From contig JAJHZJ010000311.1 in assembly GCA_023548195.1 (NCBI GenBank), positions 7,852,811 through 7,916,810 of the forward strand: 64,000 nucleotides of DNA, read 5' to 3'. The notes below the pieces were generated by a model. The model did not search any database and was not told where the DNA came from. It saw only the letters and a program-made list of their open reading frames with translations. This DNA comes from Bettongia penicillata ogilbyi. Lineage: Eukaryota > Chordata > Mammalia > Diprotodontia > Potoroidae. Below are positions 22,751 through 33,694 of this stretch, in pieces. A program made the position numbers and the translations under genes. Numbering within the stretch: position 1 is the stretch's first letter; each line of letters starts with the position of its first letter.

Positions 22751-23029
22751 CTGGTTATACTTCCTTCTAAGATTTACTTGGCAAGAGGCAATGAAGGTCC
22801 ATAGGAAAAATTTATTTGGCTCTGGCAAAAAAAAACTGAAGAAAACAGTCAGTGATTTTCAAATATACATGAATATCCATATTCACCTCTGGGAATGTTC
22901 TTACAAGATAAGAATGTGTATTTGGAGCAAGATAAGACTTTAGGGCCCAGAATAAAGTAGAAGTCATCATTAGTACTTGTTATTTGAGACTGTTATCTGG
23001 GTGATGCTTTATCCTTAAACTAATTTATA

Positions 23030-23066
23030 TAGAGGGAGAGAGAGAGGGAGAGGGAGAGGGAGAGGA

Positions 23067-23145
<79 letters not shown>
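23030..23145. repeat. (GA)n microsatellite
   Basis: A pure GA run fills about 23081-23145, preceded by GGGAGA variants from 23033. The Leu-Ser repeat frame on the minus strand is an artefact. Confidence 0.95.
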
Positions 23146-23148
<3 letters not shown>

Positions 23149-23332
23149 TATACAAATATTGCACAAATATTTACCTATATCCTGGGTAACATTGCAAATC
23201 TTGCTGATAGAACCCAAAGAAGGTCATGTGTATTTTGAACTCCTTCACCCTCACCCCTGAATTCAAATAGAATTTGAGGAGAAGGAATTTTTGGTCAGAG
23301 TCAGAGGGTCTTAGGCATTGGCTAATCTATAT

Positions 23333-23500
23333 AACACAGCGGTGTAGTGGGAAGGGCAGTTGATTTGGGGTCTGAAGATCTGGATTTGGATCCCAGCTCT
23401 GCTAATCAGTAACTATCTAAGTTTGGGGAGTCATTTCATTTTCCTGGGACCTGGTTTCCTCATTTATATAATAAAGAAATTGTACTATCACAAAATCTCA
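23333..23500 (+). mobile_element. MIR SINE
   Basis: Forward MIR from acacagcggtgtagtgggaag through tttggatcccagctctgc to tttcctcatttatataataaag. Confidence 0.7.
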
Positions 23501-24111
23501 AGATAGAGGTGGAGAGACTTCAGAGGCAGAATTGTGCTGGTAAATATTTAACTACTGCCACTCTGGGAGAGAAAAAAAAAAGTATCCAAGCAAATTTAAC
23601 CAGAATTATTAACATTTTATGCAGTACTTTCTTAAGTCTGGTCAATCAACAAAACTCTAAGTCAAACCCTAATCTGTAGCATTTATCTATTGAGGTGTAA
23701 ATGGCTCCACTGAAAGTTTAGTAATTGCTCTCTCTAGCTGGTGGCCCCCAGCACTCTCTGTCAGAAGCCATCTAGCCCAGCCTGTAGTTAATAATCCTTT
23801 CTGCTCCATATAGGTCAAGTTGTTTTCTAGAATCTGCTAGAAGACTTCTCATAGGCAAAGCAGCCCTAAGCAGCCCAATACGTTTTTGGACAATTTGTAT
23901 TGTTAAGAAATCTTTCCATACCTAAAGCTTAACTTGGCCTATTTCCAACTTCTACCCATTATCCTTATTTCCATCTGCAGGAGGAAGCAAAACACATTTA
24001 ATCCTTTTCCCACTTCAAGGTTCTTGAAATACTCGAAGACGGCGCAGGTTCATCACCTTAAGTCATCTCTTCTCTAGGCTAAAAACATCAATAGTTCCTT
24101 CAAACCATCTG

Positions 24112-24345
24112 GGTATAAGCTCGAGTCCTTTTTTCACTTACTGGTTGTGTGAACCTGGGCAAGTCACTTAACCTCTATCTGCATCAATTCCCTTCTCCAT
24201 AAAATGTGGATAATAAGCCACCTTCCATGGTTGTTGTGAGGATGAAATGAGATAATAATTGTAAGTATTATACAACACCTAACACATAGTAAAAGTGATA
24301 TAACAGCAATAATTGTCATATTTCTATAAGATATTATAATAAATA
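24112..24345 (+). mobile_element. MIR-type SINE inside CR1/L3
   Basis: ggttgtgtgaacctgggcaagtcacttaacctc, then ggttgttgtgaggatgaaatgagataat and cacctaacacatagtaaaag. It is well preserved compared with its host element. Confidence 0.75.
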
Positions 24346-24649
24346 ATCCTTTCTTTGAATACTACCCAATTTATCTATGTTCTTCCTAAAAACACAGAAC
24401 CTAGAACTGAACACAGTATTCCAACTGTGCCCTGACAAGTACTGAGTACAGTATAGCTATCACTTTCCTAGTCCTGGATGAGATACATCTTTAAATCAGC
24501 TGAAGATTACATTCACTTTCTTGGCTGTGATATTACACCCTTGACTTACATGGAGCTTGCAGTAAAAACTCCCATAACTTTTTAGATAATTTGCTCACTA
24601 TGTATTTATTCCCTTCTGGTTATTGTAAACTTGTTTGAATATCACTGTT

Positions 24650-25238
24650 GATCACTGAATGGCTATTACTCCAGACAAATTGAGATGTGGGAAAGACCTT
24701 AGAAGGAATATAAATTTCTTGAAAGGGAGCTCTGGAAACCAGGCATTGATAAAGCCATTCAGATTTATGTGGAGATACTTGACCATGCCTTGCTGTCACT
24801 GGTTGACCAATAATGACCCCAGCCCAAGCCTCAGTAGGTCATTGTTTGGGTTTTGTTGGCTTGGGAGTGGGTGCAAATAGCAATTGTTTCTGTTCTGGCC
24901 AGAGAACCTGAGTGTCTTCCCCTCCCAGATTGATCTGATTTTTGTGTAGGTAAAAGAGGTCATTTTTGGGTCTCATTTAATACATTGCCTTAATCACTGA
25001 ATGGGTATTATCTCAGACAAACTGAGACCTGGGAAAGACTTGCATCCTGGGCCATCTATAGTCATTTTGATCTCTGTTTTGCCACTAGACCCAGAGGGAT
25101 CTGAAAGAGAGTGAGAGGCTGGTGACTTTGCACAGCCCTGCCTCACTTAAATCCAATTCACTTGCAAGTCAAGACATCCCCTTCCTGATGCTATGGTTCT
25201 TTGTCCACTTAAGGACAAACAATAGTGGATACCATTGT
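24650..25238 (+). mobile_element. marsupial interspersed repeat inserted in CR1/L3
   Basis: Matches the element at 52060-52515 over its distal part (agcctcagtaggtcattgtttgg, tcttcccctcccagattgat, atcactgaatgggtattatctcagac, cctgcctcacttaaatccaattcac). An extra copy of the atcactgaatgg module stands at 24654-24705, about 340 bp before the main one. I do not know the family name. Confidence 0.65.
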
Positions 25239-25561
25239 TAGACTTTATGTTTAGCCTGATTAAATTTTGTCTTATTTGACTTGGTCTTTGTTCTTGTCTA
25301 CAAAATCTCTTTGGATTCTGCCTTCCTGTGTGTTAACTATCTCTCCAAACTTTGCATTGATTTTTTGCAAATTGGATAAGCATGGTTCTTCATTCCAGTG
25401 TTTAAAAATATCTACAGCACAAATCCAAGCATCGGGACAGAGAACCCTCTAAGAGAGACCTTACAAGTTGACATCAATCTATAAATGGCTCCTGTTTGGG
25501 GGTCTGGCCATGCAACCAGTTTCAGATCCACATAACTGTACTGTAGTCAGTCACTTAGGCA

Positions 25562-25780
25562 GTGAATCAGCACACATTTCATTAAGCTATATAGCAGGCA
25601 TTACGCTAAGCACTAGGGATACAAGGAGTGCAAAAGGGTTCCTGCACTCAAGGAGCTAATGGGGAGACAACATGTAAATAAACAGGTACATACAAGATAC
25701 GTATGGAGTAGATGGAGAGGAGGGTGAGCATATAGGAGAAGGCTCTAGAAGAGGGAGAGTATCGAAAGATGCAATTGGTG
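25562..25780 (-). mobile_element. L2 3' region
   Basis: ggcattacgctaagcactagggatacaagg, then caaggagctaatggggagacaacatg, are reversed L2 landmarks. It directly follows the CR1/L3. Confidence 0.65.
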
Positions 25781-25789
25781 TAAGCTTCA

Positions 25790-26320
25790 GCTAGTTTGAG
25801 AGATCCATTGTGAAATTTGCAGTATGAACATTTTCAGTTGACTTCAAATTTGGGCTTGGTTTGTTGTTTGGTGGTTGTCTAGGCTCAAGAAAGTGATGGA
25901 GAAAATGTTAGCAATGCTGATTAAACTTACAAATGTCACGCATACATATTCTTTAGTCAGAGAGCTGATTTAACAACATTTCCCAGCACACCACTGGGGC
26001 AGACCTCTTGTAGGAAGTATTACTGAGTCTTGCGGGAAGCCAGGGATTCTAAGAGGCAGAATGCTCTCCTAGGCATGGGATAGCGCTGGTGGGTTTGGAA
26101 ATAGTGCAAAGGAGCAGCTTTGGGAGAAAAAGTATCCAGTGTAATGAACAGCAAATAGACTTCACTCTCACTCCCTCTAGTCTTCAGACTTTGCCTCCTC
26201 CTCACCTGACTCATTGCCACCCAGGGGAGCTTCTGTACCGGAGCCCTGGTTCATCGATAACTTCTCCTTGACCACCATTTTTGTAGGGACCTCAGCCATA
26301 TTTCACCCCATTCTCTATTG
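25790..26320. other. unassigned sequence
   Basis: Weak L2-like phrases near 26050-26110 only. No gene recognised. Confidence 0.35.
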
Positions 26321-26324
26321 TACT

Positions 26325-26535
26325 CTCTCTGGACTCCAGCACCTTCTCCTTGCCTGCTACATTGACTCATGAAGGCACCTTTCCTTCCCATCCCCATGGG
26401 TGCTCCTTAAATATGTAAGCTTCCTCCATTAGACTATAAGTTACTTGAGGGCAAGGATGGTCTTGCTTGCTTGTATTTGTATCCCTAGCTTTTTAATATA
26501 GAATTTGGCACATAGTAAACACTTAATATCTATCT
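26325..26535 (+). mobile_element. L2 3' end
   Basis: ctccattagactataagttacttgagggcaaggatgg, then tttggcacatagtaaacacttaata is the forward L2 3' end. Confidence 0.75.
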
Positions 26536-26733
26536 CTGTACTAGGTATCTATCACCTATTTGCTCACCTGCTTATTTATAATATTGGCTCTTATCTTTAA
26601 GGTAGATATATCAAAGATAGTTTGCATTCAAAATCATTCTGCACTTGAAAGGGTCCTTATGAAATGACTTGTAATTATGCCCCCAGTTAGAGAGCAAAAC
26701 CCAATGGATAGGGGATTGAGCTGCCATCTTTTA

Positions 26734-27428
26734 TTTTATATATATATATGTATATATTTATATACATATATATATACAAATTTATTTATTAAACTTTTTA
26801 CATTCATTTTCACAAAATTTTGGGTTCCAAATTTTCTCCCCATTTGTCCCCTCCCCCCACCCCAATACACCAAGCATTCTAATTTCCCCTATCATCAATC
26901 TGCCCTTTCTTCAAGCATCCCTCCCTTCTCTTGCCCCCCATCTTCTCTTTTGTCCTGTAGGGCCAGATAACTTTCTATTCCCCATTACCTGTATTTCTTA
27001 TTTCCTAGTAGCAAGAACAATACTCAACAGTTGTTCCTAAAACTTTGAGTTCCAACTTCTCCCCATCCCTCCCTCCCCACCCATTCCCTTTGGGAAGGCA
27101 GGCAATTCAATATAGGCCATATCTGTGTAGTTTTGCAAATGACTTCGATAATACTCGTGTTGTGTAAGACTAACTATATTTCCCTCCATCCTATCCTGCC
27201 CCACATTGTTTCTATTCTCTCTTTTGATCCTGTCCCTCCCCAAGAGTGTTGACTTCAAATTGCTCCCTCCTCCCATTGCCCTCCCTTCCATCATCCCCCG
27301 CCCTTGCTTATCTCCTTCTCCCCCCACTTTCCTGTATTGTAAGATAGGTTTTCATACCAAAATGAGTGTGCATTTTATTCCTTCCTTTAGTCAAATGTGA
27401 TGAGAGTAAACTTCATGTTTTTCTCTCC
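26734..27428 (-). mobile_element. LINE 3' end (same 3' UTR family as the HAL1-like element), 5'-truncated
   Basis: Reversed: an AT-rich tail at 26734-26790, then ttttgggttccaaattttctcccc, aactttgagttccaacttctcccc, and the Pro-rich cytosine tracts of the 3' UTR. A perfect 15-bp duplication agctgccatctttta at 26719-26733 and 27429-27443 fixes the insertion. The same 3' UTR lies at 56856-57500, downstream of an ORF1. Confidence 0.9.
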
Positions 27429-27444
27429 AGCTGCCATCTTTTAG

Positions 27445-28015
27445 GAAATGTATAGACTCTTACATGACTTTTACTGCACCATCCTACTGAGAGCAAAGAA
27501 CCACTGAGCAACAGAAATGATAAATTTAGGAACTGTATTCTTTAAGAGAATATTAAAAAACATACAAATAAGCAAAAGTAAGTCAGGAATTCCTCTCAGT
27601 ATTATGGCAACTTGGAATGCTTTGGCCAACAACCTACAGTCACACCTTCCAGTTTGTACATATAGTTATATTTCTTGGTCTTAAAGAAGAAAACTGCAAA
27701 TATGGCAACACCAGCTCTTACCATGGGATGTTTACCGCTCTCTCCTTATTCTTCTTTAAGAAGTCCCAAATGTCCAACATTAGCCCTTACCTGCAAATCA
27801 TCTGCCTTTCTGTCCAAGGTTTGTTCTCTAGTTAGTGTCTTCTTCCCAAACAGAAAAAAGCTATAAATCCCAGGGTTTTCTTGGGGGTGGAGGGGGGTGT
27901 GGGGCAGCCAGTACTTTACCAGAGATTGTTATATATCTTCCTATCATCTGCCTTACTGTCTGTGTCTTTGTCTCTGCCAGAATAGCTACATCTTAGTGTA
28001 CACTGAGGATAGCAA
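27445..28015. other. unassigned sequence
   Basis: No gene or named repeat. A G-run (ggggtggaggggggtgtgggg) occurs near 27884-27904. Confidence 0.4.
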
Positions 28016-28019
28016 TACA

Positions 28020-28115
28020 CAAGAAGACTGGGAAGGTAGGAAAGGGTCAGGATGCAAAGAGCTCTAAACTTCAAACAGAGGAATTTATATTTGAATCTAG
28101 AGGTAGCCACTGGAT
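28020..28115 (-). mobile_element. L2 ORF2 fragment
   Basis: aagactgggaaggtaggaaagggtcagg, then cagaggaatttatatttgaatctagaggtagccactgg is reversed L2. Confidence 0.7.
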
Positions 28116-28464
28116 TTTACTGAGTATGTGTGTGTGTGTAAGACTATGCATGAGATGTTATCAAATATTCAGTGAAGATTCAGGAAAATCATATATGTAT
28201 CATTTTTCTAGTTTACTAGTCTAGTAGAATTTGCAAAAAAAAATAAAAGGACTCTGACCACTGAGATCCATTTCAGCTGTATATCCCATAATTAATTTTT
28301 ATTTTAAAAAAGTCATCATTCTCCTGGCTTGAGTACTTCCTAGAATCTTATAGGCCTGAGAGGAGTCCAGAAGAGTCAAGGACCTGTAATAGTGTCATAG
28401 AGTTATGATACAACTAAGACCTGTGATTTAATTGTATTTAGATACCTGTCAGAGTAGATAACTA

Positions 28465-28678
28465 CTAGGAAATCCCAGTGTGGAAAATCTTTCCACCAAT
28501 ACAGATCATAATTCTGAAAAATCTTTTATGATTTTTGTCTTAGAGAATTCCCTGAAGGTCAGAGAGATTAAAATGGTTTGTCTGTGGTTACCCAGCTGAC
28601 AGAAGCCAGAGGTAGGATTCGGATTCAGGTCTTTTTGACCCCAAGTTCAGCATTCTACCACTGTACCATGCTGTTGTG
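28465..28678 (-). mobile_element. MIR-like SINE variant
   Basis: gtgtggaaaatctttccaccaatacagatc at one end and ggtaggattcggattcaggtc, then attctaccactgtaccatgctg at the other. The combination is a reversed MIR-type SINE with a distinct distal part. Confidence 0.6.
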
Positions 28679-28699
28679 ATGATAATGTTAAAAGCAATG

Positions 28700-29280
28700 T
28701 TCTGATTTTTTCCTTCTTCGTCACCCCTCCTCTCTGGATTAATGTACATTTTAAGAATACGTCAATTTTCAGCCCAGTTAGAATTTCAGTTTGACTTTGA
28801 ATTGCACAAAGAATAACATACTAATGGCAGGCATACGGAAATGGTGTTTGAAGCTATTTGGTACGAGAATGATAGAAGCAGGTCAGAGAAAGCAGGCCAG
28901 AAATGGGAAAAATGCTCCCCCTTCCCCCCACTTAGCTTTGAGCATACACAGATCTTGGGTTGTTGTTTTCAGATAACATTTATCAACTCTCTCTCACTAA
29001 CTCCCCTGCTCTCCCTCCTTCTGTGAAGTAAATTTAAAAGAGTTTACAAAAACAAATTGAATTGATGGATTGTAAACATTGTGTGAAGTCACTAAATCAA
29101 TCATTTGCCCTATTGGTCCATGCATAATTACAATTTGCTTTAGTGACAACTTGCCCCCAAAGTGTCAGAGTATGTGTTGAATTAAAATAACTCCCCCCAA
29201 ACGATATATCCTTATCTTCTTTCATTCTAAATCCAATTTCCTTTGATATGATGAAATCATTCTTGAGACATTTCTAATAC
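28700..29280. other. unassigned sequence
   Basis: No gene or repeat recognised. Confidence 0.4.
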
Positions 29281-29284
29281 TATT

Positions 29285-29400
29285 GGTATCTGGGCAAAAA
29301 TACTTTACTCTCCAGGCCTAGGTTTCCTCATCTGAAGAAGCAGCAGGTTAGACTTAATGGTCTCTGATGTCCCATCCAACTCTGGATCTATGATCCTACA
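29285..29400 (+). mobile_element. MIR SINE 3' part
   Basis: caggcctaggtttcctcatctg, then ggttagacttaatggtctctg and ctggatctatgatcctac. A short L2-like tail (taagtaggcacttaataaaatgc) follows at 29517-29545. Confidence 0.6.
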
Positions 29401-29569
29401 ATCTTTCGTTCTAAACACAGGGGGAAATGATCTTTTAAAAAAATCCAAAAAACAAAATGGTAAGAACTGTAATAACAGCCTTTTTCTGTATCTCTTGGGT
29501 GTCACACATGGCCTGCCTATTAAGTAGGCACTTAATAAAATGCTAGTTGACTGACTGACTAAACGGACA

Positions 29570-29670
29570 AAAAAATATATTGTATATGAATATGATGGAA
29601 TGTTATAAGAAATCCTAAGAAACATGTATGAAGATGTTTATGGAATGGTTCAGAATGAAATAAGTAAAGC
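29570..29670 (+). mobile_element. L1 ORF2-end fragment
   Basis: tatatgaatatgatggaatgttataagaaatcc is the degraded nucleotide sequence of the conserved ORF2 C-terminal stretch seen intact at 13340-13385. Confidence 0.5.
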
Positions 29671-29854
29671 TGTAGTTAGTAGAGAGGGAGATGCAGGTGT
29701 AGCACCTAGGTTTTCTGACACCTAGGGCAGTAACCTTGCCACATAGTTATATATGACAGTTTCAGAAAAGGAATAGGCTCACAGTAGCATATTCATAGCC
29801 CAACTGGAGTATCTTTAAAGAACAAGAGAAACCAGCCTTTTTTTCTTCTGCTGC

Positions 29855-30010
29855 TGCTTAATAGTATTTTATTTTTTTCTAATTATATATAAAGGTAGTT
29901 TTCAACATTTTGAGTTTCAAATTTTTTCTTCCCTCCCTCCCCAAGATGGCAAACAATCTGATATAGGTTATACGTGTACAATCACATTAACCACATATTC
30001 ACATAAATCA
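29855..30010 (-). mobile_element. L1 3' UTR fragment
   Basis: taatagtattttatttttttctaatt, gttttcaacattttgagtttcaa and ccaagatggcaaacaatctgatataggttatacg, all reversed. Confidence 0.85.
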
Positions 30011-30019
30011 AGAAAAGAC

Positions 30020-31155
30020 TTTTGGAAGGCAGTTGAATTTGGAAAAAACAAAAGGCAATTCACAAAGCGGTAGTATCTTAAATCATGAGGTGGGTCGCAA
30101 CAGTCAAAATTAGGCATCAGAAAATGAAAAATGACCACCCAGGATAATAAGGCACCCATTTAATTCAACAAGCATTTATTCAGTTCTACTTCTTCCATCC
30201 CATCTTTATCCGTTTCCCATTTTAACTGGCATGATTTAGGTGATTACAATTTTGGTGGCAAGGTCAAAAACATCATGGTCTGGAGCAGACTGAATGCAGA
30301 TTTCTCTATAGATCTTGGTGTTATTGTGCCAAGTGTCAGAAAATTTCTTTATAAAATTCTATATTATATATACATACATACATACATGTATATCCTTATA
30401 AAACACTTGCTCCATGATTGTGTCTACCCTCATTGTCCTCCCAGCTGAGCTGATTTTGTGGTCAGGGGAAATTATTGATTGACACAGGCAGCAACTACGT
30501 TCCTCTTCGGGGGTGTTGGACTACTTGGGCTGCCCTGCAGATATGAAGTCCTGAGTTTCTGGAAGGTGAGAAATGTTTGGATTTTCTCCTTTCCTTTCGT
30601 CTCTTCCTCATCCTCCTTCTCATTCAATACTGCTGCTTAGCCTTCCGGGCCTTTGGCTTGGTTTCTCTCCCAGGGAAAGGGAGATGAGATAATTTTCTTC
30701 TTTGCTTTCAGTGCCATCTTTGGGGAAATACTCTCACCTCCTTTTTGGGTTTCTATCCAGCTTGACCCTTAACTCTTTTCTGCCATCTCCAGAGTTCTCA
30801 GGGTGCTTCAAACCACCCAGGGTTGACACTTGTTAGAACACCCCTCACTTCTTTGAGAATTTTTTCTTTTGGAAGGAGTCCTTCTTTACCTTTTCACACA
30901 AGCAAAATTTCTAATCCCTTCTGCTAGTTATTCTTGAGTTAGTTAAAGTAATTAGCAGTGTATTGTTAACTACTAATAGATTTAATCCTTCCAGGGTTTG
31001 TATGAATTTTAAAAGTAGAACTTGTTGCCTGTGCTTCCCAAAGTTTTCAGATCTGTACGATTCCAAGGCATATTTTTACTGGTTGCAGAAATTTGTACTC
31101 CTTATTTTTTTTAAACCTATAAACTTGAAAGAAATGCCTACTCTTATTTTTCTCC
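30020..31155. other. unassigned sequence
   Basis: Only a short L2-like phrase (aattcaacaagcatttattc, 30162-30181) is recognised. No gene seen, although the stretch has few young repeats. Confidence 0.4.
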
Positions 31156-31159
31156 TTTT

Positions 31160-31232
31160 CAGGTGAGGGACTGCTTTGTTTTTGTCTTTGTAACATCATT
31201 GCCAGGCACACAGTAGGCCCTTAATAAGTGTT
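31160..31232 (+). mobile_element. L2 3' end
   Basis: gggactgctttgtttttgtctttg and ggcacacagtaggcccttaataagtg. Confidence 0.65.
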
Positions 31233-31454
31233 TGTGGAAAGGATATGAATAGAATCACTGAACCAGAAGGTGAGAACAATAACTTGTAGTACAGAATTTT
31301 GATATTTTATTAAGCCGTTTTCATGTAGGTTGGAAGACGATGTATTTAAACCCAGTGAGTATGAGGTAGCTATAGTGCAGGTAAGGGAGAAATTTTGATT
31401 TTTGCATAAGTGTTGTGGATTCCTTGGAAACCTATAAAGAATGGTGAAGGGGAA

Positions 31455-31560
31455 GGAAATAAGCATTTATGTAGTACTTACTTTGTGCCAGGCACTGTGC
31501 TAAGCACTTTTTGCTCAAATTATTTCATTTGATCGATAGACTCCTCAGAAAAATATTATT
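31455..31560 (-). mobile_element. MIR SINE fragment
   Basis: tatgtagtacttactttgtgccaggcactgtgctaagcac, then tatttcatttgatcgatagactcctca. Confidence 0.55.
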
Positions 31561-31797
31561 AAATACACAAAATAAAATGCATAGGATCATAATGGAAACC
31601 AATTATATTGAAATGCAGTTATTAAAATATATAAACATAAGTGTATGCATATATGTGCATATTATATAAATGTATGTATATGCATACACATAAGTACCGA
31701 ATATGTTTTAGGCACTATGCTAGACACTGGGAATACAAAGACAAAAGTGAAACAGTTCCTGCCCTTGAGGAGGGCATTCTTATGAGGGGAGACAATA

Positions 31798-31837
31798 TAC
31801 ATACATACGTACATACATACATACATACATACGTATG
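31798..31837. repeat. (ATAC)n microsatellite
   Basis: Units of atac with two cgta interruptions. It lies between the L2 3' region and the SINE. Confidence 0.85.
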
Positions 31838-32152
31838 TGTGTGTTCGTCCTTCGTTGCCAAAGAAGGCCATGCCATCAGAGAAATGATGACATGACTTGC
31901 ACTTGACTTTGTTTTGAGTGAGGGAGGGCCATGCAGGTCACCAGCCTCACTTCTCTTCTAGAGCCATCTGAATCCAGTGACCATATATTCATCAGGATGA
32001 CTGGAGATGACCCAGGATGAGGCAGCTGGGGTTAAGTGACTTGCCCAAGGTCCCACAGCTAGGGAGTGTCAAGTGTCTGAGGTGAGATTTGAACTCAGGT
32101 CCTCCTGACTCTGGCACTAGTGCTCTATCTACTGCACCACATAGCTGCCCCC
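31838..32152 (-). mobile_element. tRNA-derived marsupial SINE, full length, long tail type
   Basis: Reverse of the class at 19193-19514: gtgttcgtccttcgttgcc, then cacttgactttgttttgagtgagg, ggttaagtgacttgcccaagg and ctactgcaccacatagctgcccc. The minus frame at 31992-32198 is just its translation. Confidence 0.9.
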
Positions 32153-32154
32153 TA

Positions 32155-32305
32155 TACGTACATATACACACATATAGATATATAGGATATATATACACAC
32201 ATAGATATACATATTACATATAGTGAATATATACATACACACATTTTATATATAAACATACACATTATATATATTATATATATATACATATAATATACAT
32301 ATATG
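32155..32305. repeat. TA/CA-rich low-complexity tract
   Basis: Alternating ta and ca dinucleotides; it adjoins the head end of the SINE. Confidence 0.85.
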
Positions 32306-32633
32306 AAAAAGATCCAACATAACTGGGGAAGGGGTAGGATATGGATCAGGACAACATTCATGTAGAAGACAGCACTTGAGCTGACCCTTGAGGAATACTA
32401 AGTGGTGTTAGTAAGGAGGGAATGTGCAATGGTATGGAGAGAGTAGATGGAATGCTGTGTACAAGAAGGCCATTTTGGATGGACTGACTGTTGTGTGCTT
32501 GAAGTAGAATAATATATGTCTGTAAGTTTAGGGTGGGACCAGATTGTTAATGACTTTTAATACCAGACGATTTTATATTTAATCCTGGAGAACTGGGAAT
32601 CACTGGGGCATACTGAGAATAGGAGTGACATAG

Positions 32634-33192
32634 TGTAGCAGCAAGCACCCTGACACATCCAGGGTGGCCTGCTAGCACAGGTTCTTAGATCTGCGTTTCT
32701 AAAAGGAAAGCAACTTTTGAGGGGTCAACAATCTTCTTTAATTACACATACCAACAGAGAAAATACAAGCAGAGAAATAAAGACCCATAGATAGGTCTGA
32801 CCATAAGCAATACATACAGCAGACAGATCCAGCTGTCTGACCACTACATACATACGTAGCTGCCAGAGACAGAAACACCAGCATCTGGGTTTTCAAAGTA
32901 GCGGGGAGGGCTTCTTAATGGCTACCCAGAGTCTTATCTGGCACAGGAAACTTCTTCCAAAGAGTAAACCCTAAAGCAAAACCTCACCATATAGATAGAC
33001 TCTTCAGAGTATATATACACTTTTTAAGAGTAGGGCATTATGACCCTCTCATGACCCAGTGCCTTATTAGAAATTAATAAAAGGTGTGCGTCTTCTTAGG
33101 AAACAAGCTTCCCCTAATCACACTTCCCTTAATGGGCTCCACATGAGGCCTATTAATGGGCAGGGAAGATCTTTACTCTCATTAACATTACA
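32634..33192 (-). mobile_element. solo LTR of an endogenous retrovirus
   Basis: A 559-bp unit bounded TGT...ACA and flanked by a perfect 5-bp duplication, catag, at 32629-32633 and 33193-33197. The surrounding L2 is continuous apart from that duplication. Read on the minus strand, a TATA-like gtatatatac (33009-33018) precedes an ATTAAA polyadenylation-type word (32738-32743) by about 270 bp, as expected for U3 to R. No internal viral sequence lies beside it, so it is a recombined solo LTR. The ERV family is not identified. Confidence 0.8.
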
Positions 33193-33226
33193 CATAGTCA
33201 GATTTGAACTTTAGGAAAATTAATCT

Positions 33227-33372
33227 AGGGGCAGCTAAGTGTCACAGTGGATAGAGCACCATTTCTGGAGTCAGGAGTTTCTGAGTTCAAATCTGGCCTC
33301 AGACTCTTACTAGCTGTGTTACTCTGGGCAAGTCACTTAACCCTAATTGTTTCCAAAAAGAAATAATAAAAG
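33227..33372 (+). mobile_element. tRNA-derived marsupial SINE, short
   Basis: ggggcagctaagtgtcacagtgg through ctctgggcaagtcacttaaccc, ending in an A-rich tail. Flanked by an 11-bp duplication with one mismatch (aaaattaatct at 33216-33226, aaaatcaatct at 33374-33384). Confidence 0.9.
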
Positions 33373-33694
33373 AAAAATCAATCTGGCAGCTGTGTGGAAG
33401 ATGTACTAGAGTGGGGTGGGTAGGAGGGAGTCATGGACAGGGAGACCAATTAGGAGGTTATTATATTAATCGAGGCAAAAGATGATGAAAGCCTGAGCTA
33501 AGCATGTGAGAGAGTAAATTGGAGAGATGATTTAGAGGCAGAAATGACAAAATTTGGCAATTGATTGGATATGGGGTGAGGGAGAGTGAGGTGTCAAGAA
33601 TGACATCAAGGTTGTGAATCTAGGTCTTCTTGACAGAGATAGGGAAGACTGGAAGAAGAGGAGGTGATGATGGTAAGGATGATGACAAGTCTCT

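Larger units (their letters stand above)
23740..25560 (-). mobile_element. CR1/L3 LINE, ORF2 3' half, split by two insertions
   Basis: Four ordered pieces of reversed CR1/L3. 23740-24110 has catctcttctctaggctaaa. 24360-24640 has cagaacctagaactgaacacagtattcc and ggagcttgcagtaaaaactccc. 25240-25560 has tggataagcatggttcttc, ggtctggccatgcaaccagtt and ccacataactgtact. The interruptions are a MIR at 24112-24345 and a marsupial repeat at 24650-25238. Coding potential is lost. Confidence 0.75.
31693..33690 (-). mobile_element. L2 LINE carrying three nested insertions
   Basis: Ordered pieces of one reversed L2. 31700-31800 has gctagacactgggaatacaaagac. 32310-32633 has gcccatttt-type landmarks, gattttatatttaatcctggagaac and gaataggagtgacatag. 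33193-33226 has catagtcagatttgaactttagg. 33374-33690 has atctggcagctgtgtgg, gaccaattaggaggttat and ggcaattgattggatatgggg. A SINE, an LTR and a second SINE separate them. The two breaks in ORF2 rejoin seamlessly when the LTR and second SINE are removed. Confidence 0.8.

Noticed and set aside
31992..32198. 68-codon minus frame (RGQLCGAVDRALVPESGG...)
   Set aside because: It is the translation of the SINE at 31838-32152.
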